Source: Brucella pecoris
Lineage (GTDB): Bacteria; Pseudomonadota; Alphaproteobacteria; Rhizobiales; Rhizobiaceae
NCBI RefSeq assembly: GCF_006376675.1
Contig: NZ_VEWK01000002.1
Location: 372,001 to 436,000, forward strand
DNA length: 64,000 nucleotides
Reading direction: 5' to 3'
Shown here: one piece after another, positions 1 through 8,518 of the stretch
Layout: every line of letters begins with the position of its first letter
Numbering within the stretch: position 1 is the stretch's first letter
The notes under the pieces: model-generated
Databases searched by the model: none
The model's input: only the letters and a program-made list of their open reading frames with translations
What the model was told of the DNA's origin: nothing
Made by a program: the position numbers and the translations under genes

Positions 1-466
1 CGCCTTCGCAATCCTGCTGATTGCGTTCATTGTGATGTCGATCATCAATGTGGAAGGGGTTGCACAGTTGCGCGCGCATCTGAGCCCAGGGCTCGCTGCA
101 ACCAACACCGTTGTGCTGCTGATGAGCGGCTGGCAGGCGGCGGTCGCCGTGCGCAGGCGTAACGATATAAGTCAGGCTCGCCGGCCACTTTTATATGCCG
201 CCTTTTTCGGCCTGATTTTTGTGGCAATCAAACTGGTCGAGTATTCGCATGAAATCCGGTTTGCAGGCGAGGAAGCGACGGGGTCGTTCTTCGAGCTTTA
301 TTTTCTCCTGACCGGTTTTCACCTTTTGCATGTGTTGTTCGGTTCGGTCGTACTGGCCCTTGTCGCGTGGCGACCGACACGCTCGAATGTCCTCCTCATT
401 ACGACACTCTGGCATGCCATCGACCTCGTATGGCTGGTGATGTTTCCCGTTCTTTATCTCGCTTGA
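1..466 (+). CDS. norE: NorE-like cytochrome c oxidase subunit III family protein (5' end outside window)
   Basis: The reading frame is open to the window edge, so the N-terminus is missing; 154 residues are visible. They are hydrophobic, with about four membrane segments, and include ATNTVVLLMSG and the heme-copper-oxidase subunit III-like stretch ending HAIDLVWLVMFPVLYL. NorE is an integral-membrane accessory protein of nitric oxide reductase; it is not catalytic, and its loss usually lowers NOR activity. It is followed after 8 nt by norF, and norCBQD lie downstream, which fits a denitrification nor cluster. The context makes NorE far likelier than a true cytochrome oxidase subunit III. Confidence 0.85.
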   Translation, partial: AFAILLIAFIVMSIINVEGVAQLRAHLSPGLAATNTVVLLMSGWQAAVAVRRRNDISQARRPLLYAAFFGLIFVAIKLVEYSHEIRFAGEEATGSFFELYFLLTGFHLLHVLFGSVVLALVAWRPTRSNVLLITTLWHAIDLVWLVMFPVLYLA

Positions 467-474
467 GGCCCGCT

Positions 475-750
475 GTGTCCGATCGCAACCACCCTTCGCT
501 GACCCGCACATTTGTCATTCTGATTCTTCTCGCTCTAAGCGGTGCATTCATCGCAGGCACCAGCGCCGGAATGCTTGTAGGCATCGTCATCGTGTTGATC
601 CTCGCATTTGCAAAAGGCTGGTTCGTCATTCTCGATTTCATGGAAATGCGAGGGACCAACGGCATATTGAAGCCTGCCCTGCTGGCCTGGCCTGCTGTTT
701 TGCTCACGCTTGCTTTTGCGCGTTCCATCATTGTGCGAGCCCTCTTCTGA
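475..750 (+). CDS. norF: NorF-like small membrane protein (cytochrome c oxidase subunit IV family)
   Basis: A 91-residue protein starting MSDRNHPSLTRTF, with three hydrophobic segments and the motif GWFVILDFMEMR that is typical of NorF. The GTG at 475 is chosen because it lies 8 nt after the norE stop; in-frame ATGs further upstream would overlap norE and encode non-hydrophobic sequence. NorF works with NorE in assembly or full activity of nitric oxide reductase in the cytoplasmic membrane. Family length is about 75-95 residues. Confidence 0.8.
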   Translation: MSDRNHPSLTRTFVILILLALSGAFIAGTSAGMLVGIVIVLILAFAKGWFVILDFMEMRGTNGILKPALLAWPAVLLTLAFARSIIVRALF

Positions 751-766
751 ACAACAGTGTCGGTAT

Positions 767-780
767 TTGCCAAATCGCAA
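767..780 (+). promoter_or_regulatory. Candidate NnrR/FNR-type binding site upstream of norC
   Basis: TTGCCAAATCGCAA fits the 14-bp TTG-N8-CAA geometry of Crp/Fnr-family sites. It lies about 130 bp before norC in a 158-bp gap. In alphaproteobacteria NnrR, a Crp/Fnr-type NO-responsive regulator, controls nor genes, so a separate norCBQD promoter is plausible. The assignment rests on one motif match. Confidence 0.4.
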
Positions 781-908
781 AGAAGGCTTTCCTCCGACCG
801 ATAGAACAGTCCTGTCCCGTGATGCTGGCGAGGGGATTGACCAGCCACATTATCGACGGGGGATTTGTTGCCGGGGCTTTGTCCCTCGGCCGATGAAAGG
901 ACGAAGGG

Positions 909-1361
909 ATGGCAGAACGCCTAACCAAGACCGGCGCTCGAAACGTCTTCTACGGCGGGTCTATTTTCTTTTTCGCGATCTTCGTGGGGCTGACAGCGCA
1001 CAGCCACTACTACATGAAAACGACTTCCACGGATGAATCCACGCTGACGGAAGCGGTCGCGCGCGGCAAGCACATCTGGGAGAAAAACTCCTGCATCAAT
1101 TGCCACACGCTGCTTGGCGAAGGCGCTTATTTTGCACCCGAGCTTGGCAATGTCTGGAAGCGCTGGGGCGGCGAAGAAGACCCCGAAGGCGCACGCGAGA
1201 CGATGAAAGCCTGGATGCAGGCACAACCTACCGGGATCGAAGGGCGTCGCCAGATGCCTCAGTTCAACCTGAGCGAACAGGAACTCAACGATCTGGCTGA
1301 TTTCCTCGAATGGACCAGCCGCATCAAGACGCAGGACTGGCCGCCCAACGAGGCAGGCTGA
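909..1361 (+). CDS. norC: Nitric oxide reductase subunit C (cytochrome c)
   Basis: 150 residues. An N-terminal membrane anchor (about residues 13-33) is followed by a periplasmic cytochrome c domain with the heme-attachment motif CINCH at 62-66; a Met in RRQMPQF is the likely second axial ligand. NorC passes electrons from periplasmic cytochrome c or pseudoazurin to NorB for reduction of NO to N2O. The length is that of the family. A GAAGGG ribosome-binding site precedes the ATG, and norB starts 26 nt after the stop. Confidence 0.97.
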   Translation: MAERLTKTGARNVFYGGSIFFFAIFVGLTAHSHYYMKTTSTDESTLTEAVARGKHIWEKNSCINCHTLLGEGAYFAPELGNVWKRWGGEEDPEGARETMKAWMQAQPTGIEGRRQMPQFNLSEQELNDLADFLEWTSRIKTQDWPPNEAG

Positions 1362-1387
1362 GCGCGGGATGAACGGAGTTACACGAT

Positions 1388-2734
1388 ATGAAATATGAAA
1401 GCCAAAAGGTCGCGATGCTCTATTTCTATGGAGCACTCGTCCTGTTCATTGCGCAGGTCGCATTCGGCGTTCTCGCCGGTACGATCTATGTTCTGCCCAA
1501 TACGCTCTCCGAGCTGCTGCCCTTCAACATCGTCCGCATGATCCATACCAATGCGCTGGTCGTCTGGCTGCTGATGGGCTTCATGGGCTCGACCTATTAT
1601 CTGCTGCCGGAAGAAACGGAAACCGAGCTCTACAGCACCAAACTCGCCGTCATCCAGTTCTGGCTGTTCTTCGTGGCGGCCGGTGTCGCTGTTGTCGGCT
1701 ATCTGTTCCATATTCACGAGGGGCGTGAATTTCTCGAACAGCCATTCATCATCAAGGTCGGCATCGTCGTCGTCTGCCTGATCTTCCTGTTCAATATCAC
1801 GTTGACGGCGCTCAAGGGCCGCAAGACGACCGTGACCAACATCCTTTTGTTCGGTCTGTGGGGGCTGGCGCTGTTCTTCCTGTTCGCCTTCTACAATCCG
1901 ATCAATCTCGCGCTCGACAAGCTCTACTGGTGGTATGTCATCCATCTGTGGGTTGAAGGCGTGTGGGAACTCATCATGGCGTCGATCCTCGCCTTCCTGA
2001 TGATCAAGCTCAACGGCATCGACCGCGAAGTCGTCGAAAAATGGCTTTATGTCATCGTTGGCCTGGCCCTGTTCTCCGGCATTCTTGGAACAGGTCACCA
2101 TTATTACTGGATCGGTGCACCGGGCTACTGGCAGTGGATCGGTTCGCTGTTCTCGACACTGGAAGTCGCTCCGTTCTTCACCATGGTCATCTTTACCTTC
2201 GTGATGACATGGAAGGCCGGTCGCAAACATCCAAACCGTGCTGCCCTTCTCTGGTCTATCGGTTGTTCGGTGATGGCTTTCTTCGGTGCGGGCGTATGGG
2301 GCTTCCTGCATACCCTGTCGTCGGTCAACTATTATACCCACGGCACGCAGCTTACCGCCGCCCACGGGCACCTCGCCTTCTTCGGCGCCTATGTCATGCT
2401 CAATCTCGCAGTCATGGCCTATGCGATCCCCGAATTGCGTGGACGAGCGCCATACAACCAGATGCTCTCCATGGTGAGCTTCTGGGCCATGTGCACGGCC
2501 ATGTCCGTGATGACCTTTGCGCTCACCTTCGCAGGTGTTGTCCAGACCCATCTGCAGCGTGTTCTGGGGGAAAGCTTCATGGTCGTGCAGGACCAGTTGG
2601 CGCTGTTCTACTGGATACGCCTTGGCTCCGGCGTCGTGGTGGTGATTTCGGCCTTCATGTTCATCTGGGCCGTCTTGGTTCCGGGCAAGGAACGCCGCAA
2701 AAACACCTCCGGCTTCGTACAACCCGCCGAATGA
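1388..2734 (+). CDS. norB: Nitric oxide reductase subunit B (cytochrome b, catalytic)
   Basis: 448 residues with about 12 membrane helices. Conserved histidines for hemes b and b3 and for FeB are visible, including HTNALVVWLLMG (His53), GTGHHYYWIG and NYYTHGTQ...AAHGHLAFFG. There is no N-terminal extension of the quinol-oxidising qNOR type, so this is a cytochrome c-dependent NOR working with the NorC just upstream. It reduces two NO to N2O in the cytoplasmic membrane. The product gives respiratory NO reduction and NO detoxification. Confidence 0.98.
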   Translation: MKYESQKVAMLYFYGALVLFIAQVAFGVLAGTIYVLPNTLSELLPFNIVRMIHTNALVVWLLMGFMGSTYYLLPEETETELYSTKLAVIQFWLFFVAAGVAVVGYLFHIHEGREFLEQPFIIKVGIVVVCLIFLFNITLTALKGRKTTVTNILLFGLWGLALFFLFAFYNPINLALDKLYWWYVIHLWVEGVWELIMASILAFLMIKLNGIDREVVEKWLYVIVGLALFSGILGTGHHYYWIGAPGYWQWIGSLFSTLEVAPFFTMVIFTFVMTWKAGRKHPNRAALLWSIGCSVMAFFGAGVWGFLHTLSSVNYYTHGTQLTAAHGHLAFFGAYVMLNLAVMAYAIPELRGRAPYNQMLSMVSFWAMCTAMSVMTFALTFAGVVQTHLQRVLGESFMVVQDQLALFYWIRLGSGVVVVISAFMFIWAVLVPGKERRKNTSGFVQPAE

Positions 2735-2744
2735 TCGACACCAG

Positions 2745-2764
2745 GCCCCGCCTCATGGCGGGGC
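2745..2764 (+). promoter_or_regulatory. Hairpin between norB and norQ
   Basis: GCCCCGCC and GGCGGGGC form a perfect 8-bp stem around a TCAT loop in the 59-nt gap between norB and norQ. No run of T follows, so a full terminator is unlikely. A processing or stabilising hairpin that lets structural norCB exceed norQD expression is the more natural reading. Confidence 0.5.
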
Positions 2765-2793
2765 TTCATTGCCTGATACAAAGGAAAACGGCC

Positions 2794-3606
2794 ATGAACC
2801 CCATTCTCAGAAATGTAGAAAATGCCGATGTCTCGATCCCACCATACAGCCCGTCCGGTAATGAATGCGCGCTCTTTGAAATGGCCTGGACGCGTAAGCT
2901 GCCATTGCTTCTCAAGGGACCGACCGGTTGCGGCAAGACGCGCTTTGTAAGCCATATGGCCGCAAAACTCGGCCTGCCGCTTTCTACGGTTTCCTGCCAT
3001 GACGATCTGGCGGCTGCTGATCTGACCGGGCGCCATCTGCTGAAAGGTGGCGATACCATATGGGTCGACGGTCCGCTGACCCGCGCAGTGCGCGAAGGCG
3101 GCATCTGCTATCTCGACGAGATTGTCGAGGCGCGCAAGGATGTGGCCGTGGTTCTGCATCCGCTGACCGACGACCGCCGCCTTCTGCCATTGGAACGCAC
3201 CGGCGAACTGCTTGAAGCGCCTGACGGCTTCATGCTCGTCGTTTCTTATAATCCGGGTTACCAGAACCTGCTGAAATCCCTGAAGCCAAGCACGCGACAG
3301 CGCTTTGTCGCCATCGAGTTTGATTTCCTGCCCAAAGAACAGGAAATCACGGTGGTGAGCGAAGAAAGCGGCCTCGCTGCCCAAAACGTTGCGCCCCTGG
3401 TGGCACTGGCTCACCGGCTGCGAGGGCTGAAAGGTCATGATCTGGAAGAAGGCGTTTCAACACGTCTGCTGGTCTACTGCGCCACGTTGATCGATGCTGG
3501 CATGTCGCAGCGCGAAGCCGCACGCGCCGCGATGATCGAGCCGCTGACCGATGAGCCGGATGTGAAAGCCGCTTTGATCGAAGTTGCTGATGCAATGCTG
3601 AAATAG
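2794..3606 (+). CDS. norQ: NorQ, MoxR-type AAA+ ATPase for NOR assembly
   Basis: 270 residues. Walker A GPTGCGKT is at 42-49, Walker B ICYLDE at about 104-109, and the sensor region VVSYNPGYQ is typical of NorQ/CbbQ proteins. NorQ pairs with the von Willebrand protein NorD to insert FeB into, or otherwise activate, NorB. The ATG at 2794 follows an AAAGGAAAA ribosome-binding site; the same frame is open far upstream across norB but is not coding there. norD starts 11 nt after the stop. Confidence 0.95.
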   Translation: MNPILRNVENADVSIPPYSPSGNECALFEMAWTRKLPLLLKGPTGCGKTRFVSHMAAKLGLPLSTVSCHDDLAAADLTGRHLLKGGDTIWVDGPLTRAVREGGICYLDEIVEARKDVAVVLHPLTDDRRLLPLERTGELLEAPDGFMLVVSYNPGYQNLLKSLKPSTRQRFVAIEFDFLPKEQEITVVSEESGLAAQNVAPLVALAHRLRGLKGHDLEEGVSTRLLVYCATLIDAGMSQREAARAAMIEPLTDEPDVKAALIEVADAMLK

Positions 3607-3617
3607 GCAGACATACA

Positions 3618-5519
3618 ATGCTGGATTTTCTGGAACTGGAGGAAACCGTTGGCCGGGCCTGGCACCGCCTGATCGGCAAGACCGGATCGTGGCCACATTA
3701 TCCCCAGCACGCTGTACAACTTGGCGATATTCGCCAGAAACTCGCCATCTGCTTTCGTGGCTTTGGTGGCGATGTGGCCGTGCAGATCGCCCCGGCCCGC
3801 GCCCGAACCTCCGGGCACAGGCTGGGTTTGCGGCAGCGCATGGCTTTGGGCGAAGAGAAACTTAGCCACCCGTTGCGGGATGAAGCGACATTGATGCTAC
3901 CGCAGGAGATTGCGCTCTTCCCCGATCGCACGCTCAATTACGACCTCTATGTCTGGCTTGCGGGTTACATGGCAGTTATGCCGACCGAAGTGGACGAGCT
4001 TCCCCATGACCCTTTGCGCCGCAACCTTGCAGCGCTTGCCGTGGCATCGGATACCGTTGCGAAGACTTGCCGGATATTTCCGGGCCTGCAGCAACGTTAT
4101 GCGCGCCTGTGCGAAGCGGTGCTGGCCGTGCGTCCCAAGCGTTCGCTCTATGGTCTCGAGCAACAGGTGGAGGAGCGCATTCTGTCACTTCTGAAACAGG
4201 GTGCAGGACTGACGGACGATAGTCTCGCTACAATCTTCCCGCATTGTGCGCCCGCAGGATACCTGCCCGCCCTGCCCGTACCGCTTTGGCCGGAGCTGAT
4301 AAGACGCGAGGAAACCGCACCTCGCGACAGTGACGACCAGCCGGTACTCGATAGTAGGGCGGAAGGTGTCGAAACCGAACGGCAGATTGCAAACCGCGAG
4401 CAGCAGGACTCGAGGCTGGCCGACAGGAGCCCATTCATTCTCAATCGCTTTGAGAAAATCCTTGCCATGGCAGAGATGGTAAGCGTCGACCGGCCAACGG
4501 ACGATAGCGACGAACAGAATGCAAAGTCTGCCGATGAACTTGACGATCTGACATTGGGCGAGCGCAAAGGCAGACCTGCAGCCCGTTTCCGTTTCGATCT
4601 CGATCTGCCCCCGGAAGCTGTCGACCGAACAGCTCTTACCGCGAAACTGACCTATCCCGAATGGGACTATCGGAAAGGCGTTTATCTTCAGGATCATTGC
4701 AGCGTTCTGGCAGCACCGGCGCAAGCCCGAGATGTGCGCATGGAACTGGACGATGAAGCGACGAGCCTTGTGCGCCGGGTGCGTCGTCAGTTCGAGATCC
4801 TGCGGCCCGGCCGCGAATTGATGCGGGCGCAGCTCGATGGCAACGATCTCGATCTTGATGCCGTGGTGCGTTCAAGATGCGATTTCGCCGCCGGAGGTCA
4901 GGGCAGCGACCATGTGCATCTGATGAGCCGACCCAAGGCAAACGACCTCGCCGTCACAATTCTGGTCGATGTCTCGCTATCCACCGATGCGTGGATCGAT
5001 AATCGGCGTGTGCTGGATGTGGAAAAGGAGGCGCTTCTGGTTCTGGCCAACGGCATTGCTGCCTGTGGCGACCGATGTTCCATCCAGACCTTTACCTCGC
5101 GCCGACGTTCATGGGTGCGGGTCGAAACAGTGAAGGACTTCGACGAAACCTTTGGTCCTGCCGTTGAACACCGCATTGCCGCGTTGAAGCCTGGCTTCTA
5201 CACACGCATGGGAGCGGCCATCCGTCATGCAACGGCAAAGCTTGCGGAACAGCCCAACCGAAAGAAGCTTCTGCTGGTCCTGACGGACGGGAAACCGAAC
5301 GATGTCGATCATTATGAGGGCCGGTTCGCACTGGAGGACAGTCGCAGGGCGGTCAGTGAAGCACGCACAACAGGTGTCAATGTCTTTGCCGTAACGGTCG
5401 ACCGGGAGGCGAGCGCCTATCTCCCGGCGCTTTTCGGCCGGAGAAACTATGCGCTGGTCGCCAAACTGGCGAAACTGCCTGTCGCCCTACCGGCAATCTA
5501 TCGAATGATGACCGGCTGA
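3618..5519 (+). CDS. norD: NorD, von Willebrand factor A domain activator of NOR
   Basis: 633 residues. The C-terminal part is a vWA domain with the metal-site motif DVSLS at 451-455 and a later VLTDGKPND strand. The N-terminal two thirds are the helical, poorly conserved NorD region. MoxR/vWA pairs such as NorQ and NorD act as chaperones that mature the metal centre of the partner enzyme. This is the last gene of the cluster; the next gene is convergent. Confidence 0.94.
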   Translation: MLDFLELEETVGRAWHRLIGKTGSWPHYPQHAVQLGDIRQKLAICFRGFGGDVAVQIAPARARTSGHRLGLRQRMALGEEKLSHPLRDEATLMLPQEIALFPDRTLNYDLYVWLAGYMAVMPTEVDELPHDPLRRNLAALAVASDTVAKTCRIFPGLQQRYARLCEAVLAVRPKRSLYGLEQQVEERILSLLKQGAGLTDDSLATIFPHCAPAGYLPALPVPLWPELIRREETAPRDSDDQPVLDSRAEGVETERQIANREQQDSRLADRSPFILNRFEKILAMAEMVSVDRPTDDSDEQNAKSADELDDLTLGERKGRPAARFRFDLDLPPEAVDRTALTAKLTYPEWDYRKGVYLQDHCSVLAAPAQARDVRMELDDEATSLVRRVRRQFEILRPGRELMRAQLDGNDLDLDAVVRSRCDFAAGGQGSDHVHLMSRPKANDLAVTILVDVSLSTDAWIDNRRVLDVEKEALLVLANGIAACGDRCSIQTFTSRRRSWVRVETVKDFDETFGPAVEHRIAALKPGFYTRMGAAIRHATAKLAEQPNRKKLLLVLTDGKPNDVDHYEGRFALEDSRRAVSEARTTGVNVFAVTVDREASAYLPALFGRRNYALVAKLAKLPVALPAIYRMMTG

Positions 5520-5597
5520 TCTGTGCCAACCCATCTTCATCTCACAGTCGCTCGTAATCTCAATACATCAGACGCTTCGTCCTTCCTGGAAGCGTAG

Positions 5598-5921
5598 TCA
5601 GACCGCCGGGTCTTCACCCGGCGGGACGGTCATCACATCAGCCCATTCCGGATGCCTGCGATATTGCGCGCGTACATAGGGGCAGAGCGGTATAATTTTC
5701 ATTCCATTCTGGCGCGCATCCTCAATCATGAAGGTTACGAGCGCTGCGGCCGAACCCGTGCCCTTCATACTGTCCGGCGCTCCGGTGTGGTCTGCGCTGA
5801 TCAGGTTGGCACCACGCTTGGTGAAGGTGATTTCAGTTTCACCTTCAATTCCCTCGATACGGGCCACATAACGTCCGCTGCGGGCATCTTCGTCTTCCTT
5901 GCCCATCCTCATATCGACCAT
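5598..5921 (-). CDS. GNAT family N-acetyltransferase, short YjdJ/COG2388 type
   Basis: 107 residues starting MVDMRMGKEDED. The core matches the short GNAT domain: a beta-strand/loop with ITFTKR, then GTGSAAALVTFMIEDARQNG as the acetyl-CoA loop and helix, then IIPLCPYVRAQYRRHPEW. The ATG at 5921 is preferred over the GTG five codons upstream because GGGAGA lies 7-8 nt before it and overlaps that GTG. Substrate unknown. The gene converges on norD. Confidence 0.8.
   Translation of the reverse strand: MVDMRMGKEDEDARSGRYVARIEGIEGETEITFTKRGANLISADHTGAPDSMKGTGSAAALVTFMIEDARQNGMKIIPLCPYVRAQYRRHPEWADVMTVPPGEDPAV
5603..5624. other. GC-rich hairpin at the end of the GNAT gene
   Basis: CCGCCGGGT/ACCCGGCGG form a perfect 9-bp stem with a CTTC loop, inside the last codons of the GNAT gene. 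A second 7-bp stem (ACGCTTC at 5572-5578, GAAGCGT at 5589-5595) lies just outside it, between the convergent ends. Neither has a clear T-run, so factor-independent termination is uncertain. Confidence 0.4.
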
Positions 5922-5948
5922 TTTAGTCTCTCCCACTTTCTGATCTTC

Positions 5949-6113
5949 TAGTGGTCTGATTCCAACATTTGCATCCCTCGGTTACTGGCGCGGGACAAAT
6001 GCGGGAACCAAAAGACCATTAGCAAGTTTATGAATCGAGTGGATTTTTCGAGTTTAACGTTTGAAACATCGTTTCAGTTGGTCGGAATTCAAACGTCAAA
6101 TTCAATCCACTAG
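5949..6113 (+). repeat. Composite palindromic repeat, copy A (Bru-RS-like)
   Basis: Two palindromic modules in tandem. The first runs from TAGTGGTCTGATTCC to AAAGACCATTA; the second runs from GAGTGGATTTTTCGA to TTCAATCCACTA. The same pair occurs in inverse orientation at 44562-44729. Size and architecture resemble the Bru-RS1/RS2 elements of Brucella, which are known insertion hot spots for IS711; identity to them is inferred, not verified. The left end is 28 bp upstream of the GNAT start. Confidence 0.75.
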
Positions 6114-6144
6114 AACGTTTCGCAGTTTTGCCGGAAACGCTCTA
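6112..6144. repeat. Short inverted repeat of the TAGAGCG family overlapping a stop codon
   Basis: AGAACGTTTC and GGAAACGCTCT form an imperfect hairpin. Read leftward, the element begins TAGAGCGTTTCC, and its first triplet is the TAG stop of the gene at 6142-6792. Related ends occur at 16635-16738, 54106-54210 and 55991-56037. Confidence 0.6.
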
Positions 6145-6792
6145 TCCTACGCGTTGCATTTGAAGAGCGCGCTCCATATCCACCCGATTGACCATCGCGC
6201 CGAACAACGACGTTCCCGTATCGAACAAACGGCTGAAAGCCAGCGGTCCAGCATCGACAGGATCGAACCCGATCCGGTCGATAAAGGCAGCCACCTCCCG
6301 GCGCGCATCCGCATCGTTCCCGGCAATGGCCAGCGCACGGCGTTCCGGATCGCCCGCCAAACGAGCTTCCTCATCTATTTCATGATAGCCCATATGGTTA
6401 AAGCTCCGCACCAGCCGCGCACCCGGCAGAAAATCCTGCACAATTTCACTGCTTGAACGCTCACCTTCAAACTCGGCGATCGTTCCGTCTGTCGGTGCCC
6501 AGTAGTTCATCGCATCGATAACGATCTTGCCCTTCAGCAGTTCCGGCGAAAGATTGCGATACTTGGACAGCGGCAATGCGAGAACGACAATATCAGCAAC
6601 TGCAATCACATTTTCTGCCGTATCGGCCTGTGCGCCCGGCACCATGATTTCCAGCACAAGTGCAATATCTGCCGGCATTTTGGAGGTTGCCATTCGCACC
6701 GCATAGCCCGCCGCAAGTGCACGACGAGCTATGGCGGTGCCGACGCGGCCCGCACCCAATATGCCGATTGTCTTTACCTGAGATGTTGGCAT
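6142..6792 (-). CDS. NADPH-dependent F420 reductase-like Rossmann protein
   Basis: 216 residues. The N-terminal dinucleotide motif GILGAGRVGTAIARRAL is at about 10-26, followed by ADIVVLALPL and KIVIDAMNYW, as in the F420-oxidoreductase/NADP-binding family. It probably moves hydride between NADP(H) and a flavin or deazaflavin, but Brucellaceae are not known to make F420, so the true partner is unclear. It follows the luciferase-like monooxygenase after 17 nt and is probably co-transcribed with it. Confidence 0.75.
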   Translation of the reverse strand: MPTSQVKTIGILGAGRVGTAIARRALAAGYAVRMATSKMPADIALVLEIMVPGAQADTAENVIAVADIVVLALPLSKYRNLSPELLKGKIVIDAMNYWAPTDGTIAEFEGERSSSEIVQDFLPGARLVRSFNHMGYHEIDEEARLAGDPERRALAIAGNDADARREVAAFIDRIGFDPVDAGPLAFSRLFDTGTSLFGAMVNRVDMERALQMQRVG

Positions 6793-6809
6793 ATTCAGTT
6801 TGCTCCTGT

Positions 6810-7850
6810 TTATTTTCCAGAACCCAGTTCCGCATCGACAAGCGGCTTTACCTTGGTACCCAGCAGTTCTATCGAACGCAGGAATGCCCTGTGCGACATT
6901 TGTCCGACATCCATCTGCAAGAACTGCCGCATATGACCGATGTGCTTGTGCAACTCGACGATACGTTCGGCTATTTCCTCCGGGCTACCGGCAAAAAGCG
7001 CGCCCGCACCACTTGCCTCACGGTCATAATGCGAACGTGGCGGCGGCGCGAAACCCCGGATTTTGCCAAGCTGTTCCATGACGGCATGCCAATGGGTCCA
7101 GAAGAACTCCTTTGCTTCTGCAGCATTCTCGCCGACAAAGCCCGGTGTTGCGACCGAGACCTTCACTCTTTCCGGGGCGATTTCCGCTTGGGCGGCTGCG
7201 CGGCGGTAAAGATCGGCCAGCGGTGCAAAACGCGACGCCTGCCCACCGATGATTGCATAGGAAATTGGCAGACCGAGCAGGCCCGCACGAACCGATGAAT
7301 GCGGATTGCCACCCGTTGCGAGCCAGACCGGCAGCGAACCACTATCTGGACGTGGCACGACAAGCGCGTCGTTCAATGCCGCGCGAAATTTACCCTGCCA
7401 GGTGACGTTCTCGCTTTCATTGATCTTCAAAAGCAGATCAAGCTTTTCGGCGTAAAGCTCGTCATAGTCGTTGAGATCATGCCCGAAAAGCGGAAAGGAT
7501 TCAGTTGAAGAACCTCGACCCGCCGTGATTTCAGCACGACCGTGGGACAGCGCGTCCACCGTGGCAAACTGCTGATAGACGCGTACCGGATCATCAGTAC
7601 TCAGCACAGTTACCGCGCTACCAAGCTTAATGTTCTTTGTGGTCGAAGCCGCCGCACCCAGAATGACCGTCGCAGCCGAAGCTGGCATCTCACGTGTATG
7701 ATGCTCGCCAATACCGAAATAATCGAGCCCGACCTCATCGGCGAGCTGGATGGCTTCAAGCAAGTTGCGTGTTGCATCTGCGGTAGAGCCGAGCTCGCCG
7801 GTAGCGGTATTCTTCTGCACATCCCCGAAACTATATACGCCCAGTTCCAT
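6810..7850 (-). CDS. LLM class flavin-dependent oxidoreductase (luciferase-like)
   Basis: 346 residues starting MELGVYSFGDV. It has the bacterial luciferase-like fold signatures FGIGEHHTREMPASA, GSAVTVLSTDDPVRVYQQFA and AEITAGRGSSTESFPLFG. The ATG at 7850 is preceded by AAGGAGA; a longer open frame to 7976 has no sign of coding. Family members are FMN-dependent monooxygenases or oxidoreductases. The substrate cannot be read from the sequence. It leads a two-gene unit with the F420-reductase-like protein. Confidence 0.88.
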   Translation of the reverse strand: MELGVYSFGDVQKNTATGELGSTADATRNLLEAIQLADEVGLDYFGIGEHHTREMPASAATVILGAAASTTKNIKLGSAVTVLSTDDPVRVYQQFATVDALSHGRAEITAGRGSSTESFPLFGHDLNDYDELYAEKLDLLLKINESENVTWQGKFRAALNDALVVPRPDSGSLPVWLATGGNPHSSVRAGLLGLPISYAIIGGQASRFAPLADLYRRAAAQAEIAPERVKVSVATPGFVGENAAEAKEFFWTHWHAVMEQLGKIRGFAPPPRSHYDREASGAGALFAGSPEEIAERIVELHKHIGHMRQFLQMDVGQMSHRAFLRSIELLGTKVKPLVDAELGSGK

Positions 7851-8154
7851 ATCGTTCTCTCCTTGAGGCGTAGTGAATATCTTACGCCTAGCGGTATATA
7901 TTAGTAACTGAGTGCAATATCGGTACTGCTTGTCGGCATACAAGGAGGCACATTTTCGAAACCCGGTATCCTGCAAGTGCCTTTTGCACGGGATAGTTCT
8001 ACGGGCACATACGCGCTCAAATCAGAAAAACACTATCACCGCCGACCATGTAGACTGCGGGATCGTCGGTCGTTTACCTTAGCTATGAAGAGTATGGAGC
8101 AATTCCGTTTTTGCCTGAATTGTTGAAAATGCCTTAACCGGAGACGAAGCCTTA
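7851..8154. other. Divergent intergenic region between the luciferase-like gene and lrgA
   Basis: About 300 bp that must hold the promoters of the leftward monooxygenase unit and the rightward lrgAB unit. The part next to the monooxygenase is A+T-rich (around 7885-7905). I see no further gene, RNA structure or convincing operator. Confidence 0.6.
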
Positions 8155-8514
8155 ATGATTAAGGGTATAGCGCTTCTATTATTGTTCCAGCTATTTGGCG
8201 AAAGCATCATCTTCATGAGTGGGTTCCCCATACCGGGACCTGTTGTGGGACTCGTGCTTCTGTTCGTCGCCATGCAACTGTGCAAGATGTTCAACTGGAA
8301 TATCTTTGCCGAAGCCGAAACGGCCGCGGATGGGTTTCTCAGCAATCTCGGTCTACTCTTCGTGCCGGCCGGCGTTGGAGTGGTGGCCATGTGGCACCAG
8401 ATTCAGGGACAAGCCACCGCAATTCTGGCAATTGTGGTTGTCTCGGCAGTTCTCACATTGGCGGTAACGGTTTGGACCTTCGTTCTCGTGCAGCGCCTCA
8501 TGGAGCGGAGATAA
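8155..8514 (+). CDS. lrgA: CidA/LrgA family holin-like membrane protein
   Basis: 119 residues with four hydrophobic segments and the family signature FPIPGPVVGLVLLF near the N-terminus, then GLLFVPAGVGVV. CidA/LrgA proteins are holin-like and act with LrgB/CidB partners in control of autolysis; in some bacteria and plastids the pair exports glycolate or pyruvate. GGAGA lies before the ATG. The partner gene starts 4 nt after the stop. Confidence 0.88.
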   Translation: MIKGIALLLLFQLFGESIIFMSGFPIPGPVVGLVLLFVAMQLCKMFNWNIFAEAETAADGFLSNLGLLFVPAGVGVVAMWHQIQGQATAILAIVVVSAVLTLAVTVWTFVLVQRLMERR

Positions 8515-8518
8515 TGCT

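Noticed and set aside
1379..2722. Long leftward open frame opposite norB (447 codons)
   Set aside because: Antisense shadow of norB; Asp/Glu/His/Gln-rich composition without family resemblance, while norB is certain.
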